From CAYOZL01 sp964408435 (GTDB lineage Bacteria; Bdellovibrionota_C; UBA2361; SZUA-149; CAYOZL01): DNA of 40,849 nt. The stretch spans positions 1 to 40,849 of the forward strand of contig CAYOZL010000015.1 in assembly GCA_964408435.1 (NCBI GenBank), given 5' to 3'. The position numbers were made by a program, and so were the translations under genes. The notes beneath the pieces were generated by a model, which ran no database searches, had not been told where the DNA came from, and worked only from the letters and a program-made list of their open reading frames with translations. This document shows positions 15,168 through 23,466 of this stretch, in pieces (the stretch's first letter is position 1; each line of letters opens with the position of its first letter).

Positions 15168-15626
15168 TTAACTACGGTACTTCTTTTGCAAACCATTTAA
15201 GAAGTTTCTTAATACTTGGTCATGACAGTTGCGATAATGTTTATGCCCTTTCTTACGAAAAAGAGCGCTTAGCTCATGTTTACCAAATTCAAAATCCGCT
15301 AATTTAAGAATATCTAGCACATCTTCAGCTTTTAAATTTAAAGCAATTTTTAGTTTTTTAAATATAATATTATTATCTAATTTTTTTTCTATTTCTTTTT
15401 TAGGCCCATCTGACTCTCCTCTCATCTTAGTAATAAGACCATTTAAAAATATTGCTAGAGTTTTATCAGTGCAGTTTTTATACTCAGGATGGTCTTCTTG
15501 GCGTAAATAATTAATTAACTCTTCTTGAGTGATTTGAGATTTTGCTAAATCAAATATTTTAATTACTTCTTGATCTTTAAAATCAAAAACATATCTAATG
15601 CGTCGCAGTATATCATTATTGGTCAT
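15168..15626 (-). CDS. yehS: YehS-like DUF1456 protein
   Basis: A 152-residue protein built from two copies of the DUF1456 domain. Copy one begins NDILRRIRYVFDFKDQEVIK and closes LAIFLNGLITKMRG. Copy two begins NNIIFKKLKIALNLKAEDVL and closes LRNFLNGLQKKYR. Length and layout match E. coli YehS (about 156). I chose the ATG at 15626 because MTNNDILRR aligns with the first residues of YehS; an earlier in-frame ATG at 15647 would add seven residues and overlap the upstream gene by 17 bases. The function is unknown. The stop of the DUF6172 gene lies four bases before the chosen start, so translational coupling is likely. Confidence 0.87.
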   Translation of the reverse strand: MTNNDILRRIRYVFDFKDQEVIKIFDLAKSQITQEELINYLRQEDHPEYKNCTDKTLAIFLNGLITKMRGESDGPKKEIEKKLDNNIIFKKLKIALNLKAEDVLDILKLADFEFGKHELSALFRKKGHKHYRNCHDQVLRNFLNGLQKKYRS

Positions 15627-15630
15627 GGGC

Positions 15631-16101
15631 TTAGATTTCCCACTCATCTTCTTTATGTTCGGCCTTCTTTTCTGCTATGTTCTTAACAACATCTTTAGCT
15701 GCACCCTTATCTGTATCCTTAGCTACAGAATCTTCACTTAGCTCTGTTGAGCTTATCTGTACTGAACTTACCTCTTTCGAACTGATATCAGTTGGCTCTT
15801 CACTAGAGACAACTTTAGGTTTCTTTGTTCTTGTAGCTGGCTTAGCTAGAATCTCAAGATAGAATGTATTCAAGCCTCTTTGTTCTACATCTGTGATATG
15901 CTTATTAATATCAGAAGGATGTATCACCTTTGCTTGTTCTTTAGTATCTCCAAAGCGACAATCAAAATCCCAAAAGTCTGCTCCTTTTGGCAAGGCTTTA
16001 GCACGCTCTCGTTTAATATACTTTTTCACTTCAAAGCGACTTGCATCAAAGAGTCTGCCAATTTTGATTTTTGGGTGAACTAAATTAAAGGTCTTTTTCA
16101 T
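15631..16101 (-). CDS. DUF6172 family protein with Ser/Lys-rich tail
   Basis: A 156-residue protein. The first ~85 residues match the DUF6172 pattern as I remember it: start MKKTFNLVHPKIK, then KKYIKRERAKALPKGADFWDFDCRFG and YLEILAKPATRTKK. Its function is not known; the Lys/Arg-rich helix suggests nucleic-acid contact. The remaining ~70 residues are low-complexity, rich in Ser, Glu, Lys and Asp (for example SSKEVSSVQISSTELSED), and probably disordered; most family members are shorter. It forms a two-gene unit with the yehS-like gene. Confidence 0.78.
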   Translation of the reverse strand: MKKTFNLVHPKIKIGRLFDASRFEVKKYIKRERAKALPKGADFWDFDCRFGDTKEQAKVIHPSDINKHITDVEQRGLNTFYLEILAKPATRTKKPKVVSSEEPTDISSKEVSSVQISSTELSEDSVAKDTDKGAAKDVVKNIAEKKAEHKEDEWEI

Positions 16102-16206
16102 GCTGTCTTTATATAGAGTTTATAAAAAGTTACAACAAGGAGCTGTTTAAAGTCTAAAAGCTCATACTTAAACATAAAGGATAGATTAATCAAAGACTAA
16201 GAAGCT

Positions 16207-16719
16207 TTATTGTGAGCAATCATTAATGATTTCTATTGCAGCACTTCTTGCCCCTGTAATATTTATTAAAATAGGCCCTATTCTCATTTCCGCTAATGCA
16301 CCAGAAGTGTAAAGCCCATTAGCCCATTTAACGGAATCTTTTAATACTAGAACACCACAAGGAGTAAGTTTAAGACTCAAATCTTTTGAAATCTGATTAA
16401 GCAGTTTCTTATTTGGCACAGAAGACTCAAAGCCAGTTGCAAAAACAAGAATATCAAAATCATCTAAAAATGAATTAACTCTTTGAGCCTTAATGTTTTC
16501 TAAGATTTCAAACTCTACTTGCTTGTTTCTTATCACTTTATTAATCGCACTATAAACTTCAGTAGTGATTGAACCTCTATGTCTAGTCCTAATAATCTTT
16601 TCTCTTTTTATAATTGGGCATTCTAATTTCTCAAAACTACTTCTATATTTAGGTCCCATCCAACCAGGGTCACTATCAAACTGAAATTTCTTAAAAACCT
16701 GAGTTTCGCCTAAGAAACC
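16207..16719 (-). pseudogene. C-terminal remnant of an FAD/NAD(P)-binding oxidoreductase
   Basis: The readable frame gives FDILVFATGFESSVPN, GLYTSGALAEMRIGPI and GARSAAIEII, the closing blocks of a two-dinucleotide-domain flavoprotein. Homology continues upstream of the first ATG (16659) in the same frame (GETQVFKKFQFDSDPGWMGP) until a stop at 16720-16722. There is no room for the N-terminal GxGxxG domain, so the gene has lost its 5' half. The break point adjoins a broken pilin gene running the other way. Confidence 0.75.
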
Positions 16720-16734
16720 TTAATAGCAGTCTGA

Positions 16735-16996
16735 TCTTGTAATGAAATTTTTACAAGCTGCCTTGCAGATGAATGCGAGACTATATATCCAGGATTTGTG
16801 CTTAGTGATGGTGTTATAATTTAGTGGATCTGCGGGAGATACTGACGGCGTAGAAGACATTGCGGTATATACCTGTCACCCAAAGGGGGATATAGTTTAC
16901 CAAATTAATGCATACCCTAGCGTTACAACTATAGAGGAAGATAGAGAAGCTAGTAGTTTTGCAGTAGATTGTGACCCTGTTTTTCTTGGTCTATAA
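16735..16996 (+). pseudogene. C-terminal remnant of a type IV pilin gene, frameshifted
   Basis: Two plus-strand frames join into one pilin tail. Frame one reads CETIYPGFVLSDGV, against CETTLPGFVLSDGV in the intact pilin at 40429-40848. After a one-base shift near 16816-16820 the text continues FSGSAGDTDGVEDIAVYTCHPKGD (16820 onward), where CHPKGD matches CHSKGD of the intact pilin, and it runs to TAA at 16994-16996. The prepilin leader and hydrophobic helix are missing. Confidence 0.75.
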
Positions 16997-17184
16997 AAAT
17001 CAACGTTTAACTTAATTACTCAACTATGAAATAAGTTGATACAGTTTTTAAATTTCAAAAGCTATTTTGTGTTTATCTATGAAAGTTATTTCTATATAGG
17101 AGTACCTCTTTATTAAATTCTTATCTATTTTAAGAGGAAAAACTTAAAAATATAATTCTTATAGCTATTTTCAAATACTAGCTT

Positions 17185-17190
17185 TATAAT
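17185..17190 (+). promoter_or_regulatory. -10 box TATAAT ten bases before the J-domain gene
   Basis: A consensus TATAAT ends ten bases before the ATG at 17201, leaving a predicted leader of only a few bases. AGGG lies too close to the ATG to be a normal Shine-Dalgarno. Confidence 0.4.
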
Positions 17191-17200
17191 TCCATAGGGC

Positions 17201-17689
17201 ATGTCTTTAATAAAAATTTTACTAAAAAATAAAGTCATCAAAGCCATTGTAGTGCTTTTAGGGGCTGGTTATATTCTCTCGCCTATTGATTTAATGCCTG
17301 AGGCTATTTTAAAGCATTTTGGGTTATTTGATGATGCAGCTGTTCTAATTTATCTTTATTTTCTAATTAAACGAAAGCCTGAAAAGATTCCTGAAAACAT
17401 TAAAGAGAAAGTTAAAGAAAAGATTAAAGATTTTAAAGAAAAAAATATAGGGGGTGATAACTCAGAGAAAAATACTGCAAGCCAAAAAAGGGGAATAAAA
17501 AAACTAAGCCCCTATGAAGTTCTAGAAATAGATTCTAATGCTAATGAAAAAGAAATTAAGACAGCTTATAAAAAACTACTAAGCCAATATCACCCTGATA
17601 AGGTTAATCACCTTGGAGATGAATTAAAATACAAGGCAAAAGAGAAAACTCTTGAGCTGAAAAAAGCTTACGAAGAGCTTATAGCCTAA
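17201..17689 (+). CDS. DUF1232 membrane protein with C-terminal J domain
   Basis: A 162-residue protein. Residues about 10-60 form a DUF1232/YkvA-like membrane segment (VVLLGAGYILSPIDLMPEAI, then LFDDAAVLIYLYFLI), whose S-P-I-D-L-x-P motif is characteristic. A Lys/Glu-rich linker follows (about 62-100). Residues about 103-162 are a J domain with SPYEVLEI, YKKLLSQYHPDK and the invariant HPD tripeptide near 130. It probably recruits DnaK to the inner membrane. Similar small membrane DnaJ proteins are common in Gram-negatives. The next gene is convergent, with an imperfect inverted repeat between them. Confidence 0.85.
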   Translation: MSLIKILLKNKVIKAIVVLLGAGYILSPIDLMPEAILKHFGLFDDAAVLIYLYFLIKRKPEKIPENIKEKVKEKIKDFKEKNIGGDNSEKNTASQKRGIKKLSPYEVLEIDSNANEKEIKTAYKKLLSQYHPDKVNHLGDELKYKAKEKTLELKKAYEELIA

Positions 17690-17717
17690 AAACAAATAAA
17701 AGATAGAAAAGAAAAAA

Positions 17718-17764
17718 GGGCAAAGAGATGTTGTTAAAGGTATTGTTAAGTAATCTCTTTACCC
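17718..17764. terminator. possible bidirectional terminator between convergent genes
   Basis: GGG-C-AAAGAGAT (17718-17729) pairs with ATCTCTTT-A-CCC (17753-17764) with one mismatch and a 23-base loop. It lies between the J-domain gene and the response regulator, which converge. There is no clear T-run, so the assignment is weak. Confidence 0.3.
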
Positions 17765-17787
17765 AGGGTAGTATGAATTGAGTAGTA

Positions 17788-18204
17788 TTAAATTGCTAGC
17801 CTATCTTCAAATCTAAAATCTAAGGATTCAAAATTAAGATAATCTTCTTTCAGTAAATCGTATATAGTATTGCAAAGTGATTGAATATCTAATGGCTTAG
17901 AAATATAATCATAGCCAGCTAATTTAGCTTTTCTATAGTCTTTTCCATTTATATCTCCTGTCATCATAATAACAGGTAAATACAAATTAAGAGCTGTTGC
18001 AGTATTTGCTAAATCAAAACCATATTCATCACCAACATTGACATCAGATAATAACAAATCAATTTTCTTGTTAACTAATATCATTTCAGCTTCAAATATA
18101 TTTTTAGAAATAAAAACATTATAGCCTTCACTTATTAAAATACATTTAAGACATTCCAGAATTACTTTATCATCGTCTAGTATCAGTATATTTTTTTTTC
18201 GCAT
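17788..18204 (-). CDS. single-domain response regulator (CheY-like receiver)
   Basis: A 138-residue stand-alone receiver domain. Acidic residues DDD at 10-12, phospho-acceptor Asp54 (LLLSDVNVG), Thr82 (MMTGD) and Lys103 (YISKPLD) complete the phosphorylation site. The length leaves no room for a DNA-binding or enzyme domain, so output must be by protein contact, as in chemotaxis, pilus motility or phosphorelays. There is no histidine kinase nearby. The conserved Tyr/Phe switch position near 100 is Tyr. Confidence 0.9.
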   Translation of the reverse strand: MRKKNILILDDDKVILECLKCILISEGYNVFISKNIFEAEMILVNKKIDLLLSDVNVGDEYGFDLANTATALNLYLPVIMMTGDINGKDYRKAKLAGYDYISKPLDIQSLCNTIYDLLKEDYLNFESLDFRFEDRLAI

Positions 18205-18447
18205 ATTAACCTTTTCGTTAGTTCAACCGTTCATAACAATACTTCGTTGGAAATTAGAAAAAGTTACAAATTAAATTCTTATAAGTCTTTAAGATTTCTA
18301 GAAAAAGACATTAATTTACTGTGTTATGTCATCTTTTTGTTAACTAAAGCATCCATATTTAAGCAATTATAAAGACTAAAGATTGTTGACAATATAAAGT
18401 CTGTGTAGGAGAAAGTTTAAAATTTTCATGTAACAATAAGGTCTTAA

Positions 18448-19413
18448 ATGCAGGGCAAGCAAAATAACATAGAACTAAGCAAAGATAGCTCAATTTTTAT
18501 CGCAGGACACAAAGGGCTAGTGGGTTCTACAGTTGTAAAGAACTTTAACTCAAAAGGCTTTAATAATCTAATTCTTCGAACTAGAAATGAAGTAGATTTA
18601 CTGAATCAAAGCCAAGTTAATACTTTTTTTGAAAAAGAAAATATAGATTATGTAATTCTAGCGGCAGCAAAAGTTGGAGGAATACTATACAACCAAGAGT
18701 ATCAAGCCGATTTTTTATATGAAAACCTAACTATTGCATCAAATGTAATTCATTCATCTTATCAAAACGATGTTAAGAAACTTCTATACTTAGGTAGTTC
18801 TTGTATTTATCCAAAACTTGCAAAACAGCCAATAACTGAAGACTGCCTTTTAACTGGAAAGCTAGAACCAACAAATGAAGGATATGCGCTTGCAAAAATT
18901 GCTGGTGTAAAACTTTGTGAGAAATATAACCTGCAATACGGTTGTAATTTTGTTTCTGCAATGCCAACAAATCTGTATGGACCTGGAGACAATTTTCACC
19001 CATCTCATTCTCATGTAATTCCAGGATTATTAAACCGTTTTCACAAAGCAAAACTAAACAACGAAGCAAGAGTTTCTATTTGGGGCTCAGGAGAACCTAA
19101 ACGAGAATTCATGCACGTAGAAGACTTAGCAGAAGCAATTTTTTACGTTTTAAAAAACTACAGAGAAACATCTCCTATTAACCTTGGAAGCGGAGATGAA
19201 TGTTCAATTGCAGAACTTGCAATGATGATAAAAGAGGTCACTGATTTTAAGGGGGGAATTGTTTTTGACTCTACTAAGCCTGACGGGACTATGAGAAAAA
19301 TTCTAGATTCAAGTCGAATTAGAGATCTTGGTTGGAGCCCTAAGTATAAAATCAAAGAAGGCTTAGAGAAAACTTATCGCTGGGCCTTAGAGAATAAAGC
19401 TTTAGACAATTAA
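18448..19413 (+). CDS. fcl: GDP-L-fucose synthase
   Basis: An NADPH-dependent epimerase/reductase (short-chain dehydrogenase superfamily) that converts GDP-4-keto-6-deoxymannose into GDP-L-fucose for surface polysaccharide. The 321 residues match the family. Features: nucleotide loop IAGHKGLVGS (18-27), LAAAKVGG near 71-78, catalytic Ser in GSSCIYPK (116-123), catalytic Tyr146 and Lys150 (YALAK), and PTNLYGPGDNFHP. No GDP-mannose dehydratase (gmd) is adjacent, so the substrate must be supplied from elsewhere. AAGG precedes the ATG by a short spacer. TTGACA at 18386-18391 could be a -35, but I see no good -10. Confidence 0.93.
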   Translation: MQGKQNNIELSKDSSIFIAGHKGLVGSTVVKNFNSKGFNNLILRTRNEVDLLNQSQVNTFFEKENIDYVILAAAKVGGILYNQEYQADFLYENLTIASNVIHSSYQNDVKKLLYLGSSCIYPKLAKQPITEDCLLTGKLEPTNEGYALAKIAGVKLCEKYNLQYGCNFVSAMPTNLYGPGDNFHPSHSHVIPGLLNRFHKAKLNNEARVSIWGSGEPKREFMHVEDLAEAIFYVLKNYRETSPINLGSGDECSIAELAMMIKEVTDFKGGIVFDSTKPDGTMRKILDSSRIRDLGWSPKYKIKEGLEKTYRWALENKALDN

Positions 19414-19566
19414 AAAGCTAATACTATCGCTTTTGCTAACTTCAAAGAGCAAAATATACTTAATTTTTGTTAACTAGCTTCATTACAGCTTCATTTTAGT
19501 TAAAAATTAGGCTTAAAGTTTTAAATTCTATTGACTCTAATTATCAACATGGTTAAATGATTAATC

Positions 19567-20325
19567 ATGAAAATAAGCATCTTAATTTTACTCTTTTTAT
19601 CGATTAATCTTTCAAGTTGTTCAATAGCTCGCAAAGTATTAAAAGGCGCACCTGGCCAACGTGCGGGATTCATACCAAACGCTTTAGAGCTAAAAGAAAA
19701 CCGTGCACGTTCCCCTTTTCACGGCACTTGGTTTAACGACATGGAATATTTTTATAAAAGAAAAGCTGAGACTAATAAAATACAAATTCTACCAGTAAGA
19801 ACAGATTTTTTAGCAAAAAAAGGTTGGTGGTCAAAGCTAAATTCTGGAAGTCAAAATAACTATATTAAAGAAGTAAAAGAGTTAGCTAAACAGTTTCGCT
19901 CTGAACTTGTTAAAGAATTTAGCAAACAAAACCCAACACATTGGGAAGTTGTAGAGGTTGCAGATGATAAAACTCTCATCCTAGAATTTGCCATTACTGA
20001 AGTGGTTGCAACTAAAGCGCATTTAAATGCAATTGGAACTGCTGCTGGCTTTTTTGTACCAGGTGGTGGTTTAATTTCACAAACTGCTGGTGGAAGCATC
20101 GCTTTTGAAGCTAAAATGTTTGATGGTCAAAATGGTGAGCTTTTACTCGCTTTTGCAGACAGAGAAACCGATACTATCTCTGTAGTTTCACTAAAAGACT
20201 TTCAATATTATGCTCATGCGCGTCAGTCTATTAGAAACTGGTCAAATCAATTTGCTGAACTAGCACATAGCGACCCAGATAAGAAAGTTGAAGATTCTTC
20301 AGCTATTAGTATTATACCCTGGTAG
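19567..20325 (+). CDS. DUF3313-like lipoprotein
   Basis: A 252-residue predicted lipoprotein: charged start, hydrophobic core LILLFLSINLSSC with the lipidated Cys at 18. Further on, QFRSELVKEFSKQ, LILEFAITEVV, FFVPGGGLISQTAGGSIAFEAKMFDGQNGELL and ADRETDT follow the DUF3313 pattern as I know it. These are probably outer-membrane-anchored periplasmic proteins of unknown function. The Gly-rich stretch near 160-175 is typical of the family. It has no Shine-Dalgarno and is preceded by a 150-base AT-rich spacer with nothing recognisable. The exported peroxiredoxin gene follows after 64 bases in the same direction. Confidence 0.75.
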   Translation: MKISILILLFLSINLSSCSIARKVLKGAPGQRAGFIPNALELKENRARSPFHGTWFNDMEYFYKRKAETNKIQILPVRTDFLAKKGWWSKLNSGSQNNYIKEVKELAKQFRSELVKEFSKQNPTHWEVVEVADDKTLILEFAITEVVATKAHLNAIGTAAGFFVPGGGLISQTAGGSIAFEAKMFDGQNGELLLAFADRETDTISVVSLKDFQYYAHARQSIRNWSNQFAELAHSDPDKKVEDSSAISIIPW

Positions 20326-20389
20326 TATAAAGCTAGTAATGCAGTAAAATTTAATTATTAAACATCTATAGAGACGAGATAGAAAAAAC

Positions 20390-21028
20390 ATGAAAAAACT
20401 AATTAGTATTTCTATAATTATTACAGCTCTCCAATTTACATTAGTCTTTTTTGTATCTAATTGCTTTGCACAGGCAAGTAGTGCAGATCGAATCACTCCT
20501 CTTTTAAAAGGCTCTCAAGTCCCTTTCGCTAGGCTAAAAGATGTGAACAGTGCTCAAAAAAATCTTAAAGAAGTATTAGATAACAAACCTACTGTCTTAA
20601 TATTTTACAGAGGTGGTTGGTGCCCTTATTGCAACCTACAATTAGGGGAACTACAAAAGATTGAATCTAAATTAAAAGATTTAGGAGTTAAGATAGTTGC
20701 TATTAGTCCTGATAAACCAGAAGAACTTAAGAAATTAATTAAAGAAAAAACTTTATCATACGAACTATATAGCGACCCGGATTTAAACACAGCAAAAGCT
20801 TTTGGCATTGCATATAGACTAAGTAGCGCAGACTATAAAAAACAATTAGGATTTAGCGAAGGCTTTCAAGAGATGCCAGAAAGAACTGAATATTTATTAC
20901 CTGTTCCTGCTGCGTTTCTTGTAGATAAAAATGGTAATATTCGTTTTAAATATGCTAATGCAAATTATCAAATTCGTGTTAGTTCTGATGACTTGATTGC
21001 TCAGGCCCAAGCTCTTAAAGAAAATTAA
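20390..21028 (+). CDS. exported peroxiredoxin-like AhpC/TSA protein
   Basis: A 212-residue thioredoxin-fold protein with an N-terminal signal peptide (hydrophobic 5-23, likely cleavage after CFA near 27). The active site is FYRGGWCPYCNLQLGEL, with Cys78 and Cys81 as a CxxC pair. IVAISPDKPEE and ELYSDPDLNTAKAFGIAYR match the AhpC/TSA group, and PAAFLVDKNGNIRFKYAN holds the cis-Pro region. It probably reduces peroxides or disulphides in the periplasm. The CPYC pair makes a disulphide-handling role possible as well. The 241-base spacer that follows shows nothing I can name. Confidence 0.83.
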   Translation: MKKLISISIIITALQFTLVFFVSNCFAQASSADRITPLLKGSQVPFARLKDVNSAQKNLKEVLDNKPTVLIFYRGGWCPYCNLQLGELQKIESKLKDLGVKIVAISPDKPEELKKLIKEKTLSYELYSDPDLNTAKAFGIAYRLSSADYKKQLGFSEGFQEMPERTEYLLPVPAAFLVDKNGNIRFKYANANYQIRVSSDDLIAQAQALKEN

Positions 21029-21269
21029 GATTATATATAAAATATTTAAAAAAATATTGAGCTTGCTGAAACTTAATTAAAACTCTCCCCTATTGGTAGT
21101 TTTTGGCTTATTATGTATACTAAATATCTCGCTTATTAGTATTTTCCTTGTTCTTTTTCAGCCCTTAAAATATCGAGTAAGAAAAACTCACTCTAGAACA
21201 TCTACAATCAACAAAACATCACAGCTGACTCTAGCTGTTTTAGAGGAATGTAATTGAAAGGTTGTTAAT

Positions 21270-22090
21270 ATGAGATGCGCACTCGTAACAGGCGGAGGAA
21301 AAGGTATTGGTATGACCATTACTTCTTACCTAAGCAAAACAATGGATGTTTTTATTGTTGGTAGAGACGAGCAGTCTTTAGCTGCTTTAAGCTTTGCTAA
21401 CAAAGAAGAGCAATTCAAAATTCACTACCTAGCTGGAGACTTAACTAATCCAGAGACATTAGAAAAGCTAGCAGCTGAGATAGAAAGAATCTCGAAGTTG
21501 AATGCTTAGTTCACAATGCTGGCTTTGGAAAGAGCTACCTACCTCATGAATTCCGTGAAGAAACATTTAGAGAAACAAACCATGAGCCAGAATTATTTAT
21601 AGATTTTCATCCGAAATTAAATTTTAGAGGCTGGAGCAGTAACCTACTTCGTTTTGGTGCAGTGCATCAATCAAACGGCAGTAGCGGATTAGACTCTAGA
21701 AGTTGGAACAGAATCTATGCTCTTTTTGGTATTGAAAATAAGAATTGGTATATAGGCTTAAGACCTTGGTTTAGAATACCTGAAGATAGAAAAGAAAATC
21801 CTGAAGATTCTAGAGGGGATGATAATCCAAATATAGAACAATTTCTAGGTTACGGAGAGCTTTTCATTAATTTTACTGGCAGAAAACATAATCTATCAGT
21901 AATGCTTAGAAATAACTTAAGAAGTAATAATCGCACGACTGTTCAACTTGATTGGGCCTACCCTTTTTCAGACAAAACAAAAATATACCTGCAATACTTT
22001 AATGGATACGGAGAAAGTTTAATTGATTTTGATAACTCAACTAACAGAGTAGGTCTTGGTTTGCTATTTACAAACTCAATAGTTCGCTAG
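21270..22090 (+). pseudogene. fusion of a short-chain dehydrogenase N-terminus to an outer-membrane phospholipase A C-terminus
   Basis: The 5' part encodes an SDR start (MRCALVTGGGKGIG, GRDEQSLAAL, HYLAGDLTNP) that stops at 21507-21509. A frameshift near 21490 reveals the next SDR block, EVECLVHNAGFGKSYLP. In that same frame, with no SDR catalytic Tyr-Lys ever reached, the text becomes OmpLA/PldA: FRETNHEPELFIDF, GAVHQSNGSSGLDSRSWNRIY, DNPNIEQFLGYGELF and LQYFNGYGESLIDFD. The PldA catalytic His, Ser and Asn (H and S of HQSNG, N of SRSWN) are retained, but the signal peptide and first strands are gone. The 142-residue open frame from 21662 is only this tail. It is a deletion fusion of two genes. 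Confidence 0.82.
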
Positions 22091-23451
22091 CTAGTTAAAA
22101 AGAATAAAACATAAGCAGTTGCCAATACTAACTGTGCAATAGCAAAAGGAATTGCTTGTTTTACAAATTGAGCAAAACCTAAAGAGATTTTATTTTTATG
22201 CATAAGTGTTACCGCCACAACTGTTGAAGCTGAGCCTATAGGAGTTATATTACCACCAAGATTTGCTCCAAAGATTACACACCACCACAAATGAGAATCT
22301 TTTGGAGTAGAAGCTAAAATTTTAGCAAGCACCGCAGAAAGTGGAATATTATCAGTTACTGCACTAGCTATTGCTGAAAGCCAAAGCAGGCCTGCGGCCC
22401 CAGCATTTTCGCCCAAAGCAATAACTTTTTCTATTCCAACTCCAATAGTATTAAGAACTAATGCATGTTCCATCGTATTAATCACAACAAAAAGTGCTAG
22501 AAAAAACCAAATTAAATCCCAATCCAAACTAGCAAAAAACTTCTCAGCACTATTTTTATAGACCCATAAGGAAACTAAACCAAAGCTTAGAGCTACATAT
22601 CCAAGTCCTAAATCTTTAACATAAGGTAGAATTGAAGTTGTTGCGAAAACTAAAATTAAACAAATAAAAGCTATAGCACTAGCGTAAAAAAATTTTTTAC
22701 TCTCTATTCCATCGTTTTCATCAAAACTAGATACTAACTCATTAGCTTTTTGCTTCTCTTCATCTGTTTTTAGAGCTTTAATTGAGAAAATTCTAGAACC
22801 CATCCAGATTGTAAGCACAGTTGCAACAAGCACATAAGGAGAGGATTTAACAAAGAAAGTCATAAAGGTAATTTTTGCAGTATTTCCTACTATTATATTA
22901 GGTACTGAAGAAATTAATGTTAACAAACCACCAACATTTGTTAAAAAGCCCTCTACCAGTAAAAACCCTAAAAGCATCTGAGTTTTACCAAGCCTCTTTA
23001 AAGAAACAGAAGTTAAAGAACCTATAATAATCATAGCAGTCACGTTACTTAAAAACGCAGAGAATAATACAGTTAGAATACCGTAGTAAGATAAAAGCTT
23101 AAGTGGGTCTCCCTTTGATAACTTTGTTACCTTTAGAGCTATCCATGAAAATAAACCTGAATTTGTAGTTACATCAACAAATAATCCTGTGCCGATTATA
23201 ATTGAAATTACTTCCCAATCTATACCTGTAATAAAAACTGGTATTTTTAATTTTTCATGAAAAACATTCTCTAGTGGTCCAATTGGCAAAATCCCGTAAA
23301 ATTCTGCTAAAAAAAGACAAAGGACTGCAAAGCTAGATGTAATTACAGATTTCTTAGCATGAATTTTCTCCTCTAAAGCTAAGCACGTAATCATAGCAAC
23401 CAGTATAGTAGAGAAAAGAACTGTTACATAAGTTTGAACATGATGATGCAT
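22087..23451 (-). CDS. ArsB/NhaD-superfamily ion transporter
   Basis: A 454-residue inner-membrane protein with about 11-12 hydrophobic helices. Family signatures occur in two inverted halves: NVTAMIIIGSLTSVSLKR, FLTNVGGLLTLISSVPNIIVG, AVTDNIPLSAVLAKIL and GANLGGNITPIGSASTVVAV. These are typical of the ion transporter superfamily holding NhaD, ArsB, P-protein and citrate permeases. NhaD-type Na+/H+ exchange is a reasonable guess; arsenite export is less likely without ars neighbours. The stop overlaps the stop of the fusion pseudogene by three bases (tail to tail). It is followed by nothing on its strand, and a stress-protein gene ends 15 bases upstream, which makes an operon likely. Confidence 0.82.
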   Translation of the reverse strand: MHHHVQTYVTVLFSTILVAMITCLALEEKIHAKKSVITSSFAVLCLFLAEFYGILPIGPLENVFHEKLKIPVFITGIDWEVISIIIGTGLFVDVTTNSGLFSWIALKVTKLSKGDPLKLLSYYGILTVLFSAFLSNVTAMIIIGSLTSVSLKRLGKTQMLLGFLLVEGFLTNVGGLLTLISSVPNIIVGNTAKITFMTFFVKSSPYVLVATVLTIWMGSRIFSIKALKTDEEKQKANELVSSFDENDGIESKKFFYASAIAFICLILVFATTSILPYVKDLGLGYVALSFGLVSLWVYKNSAEKFFASLDWDLIWFFLALFVVINTMEHALVLNTIGVGIEKVIALGENAGAAGLLWLSAIASAVTDNIPLSAVLAKILASTPKDSHLWWCVIFGANLGGNITPIGSASTVVAVTLMHKNKISLGFAQFVKQAIPFAIAQLVLATAYVLFFLTS

Positions 23452-23466
23452 AGGTTAAATCTATCT

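Noticed and set aside
18773..19069. 98-residue minus-strand frame inside the GDP-fucose synthase gene
   Set aside because: It lies wholly inside a well-matched enzyme gene and shows no domain.
22087..23451. arsenite efflux pump ArsB
   Set aside because: No arsR, arsC or other ars gene nearby; only superfamily-level motifs, which NhaD-type exchangers share.
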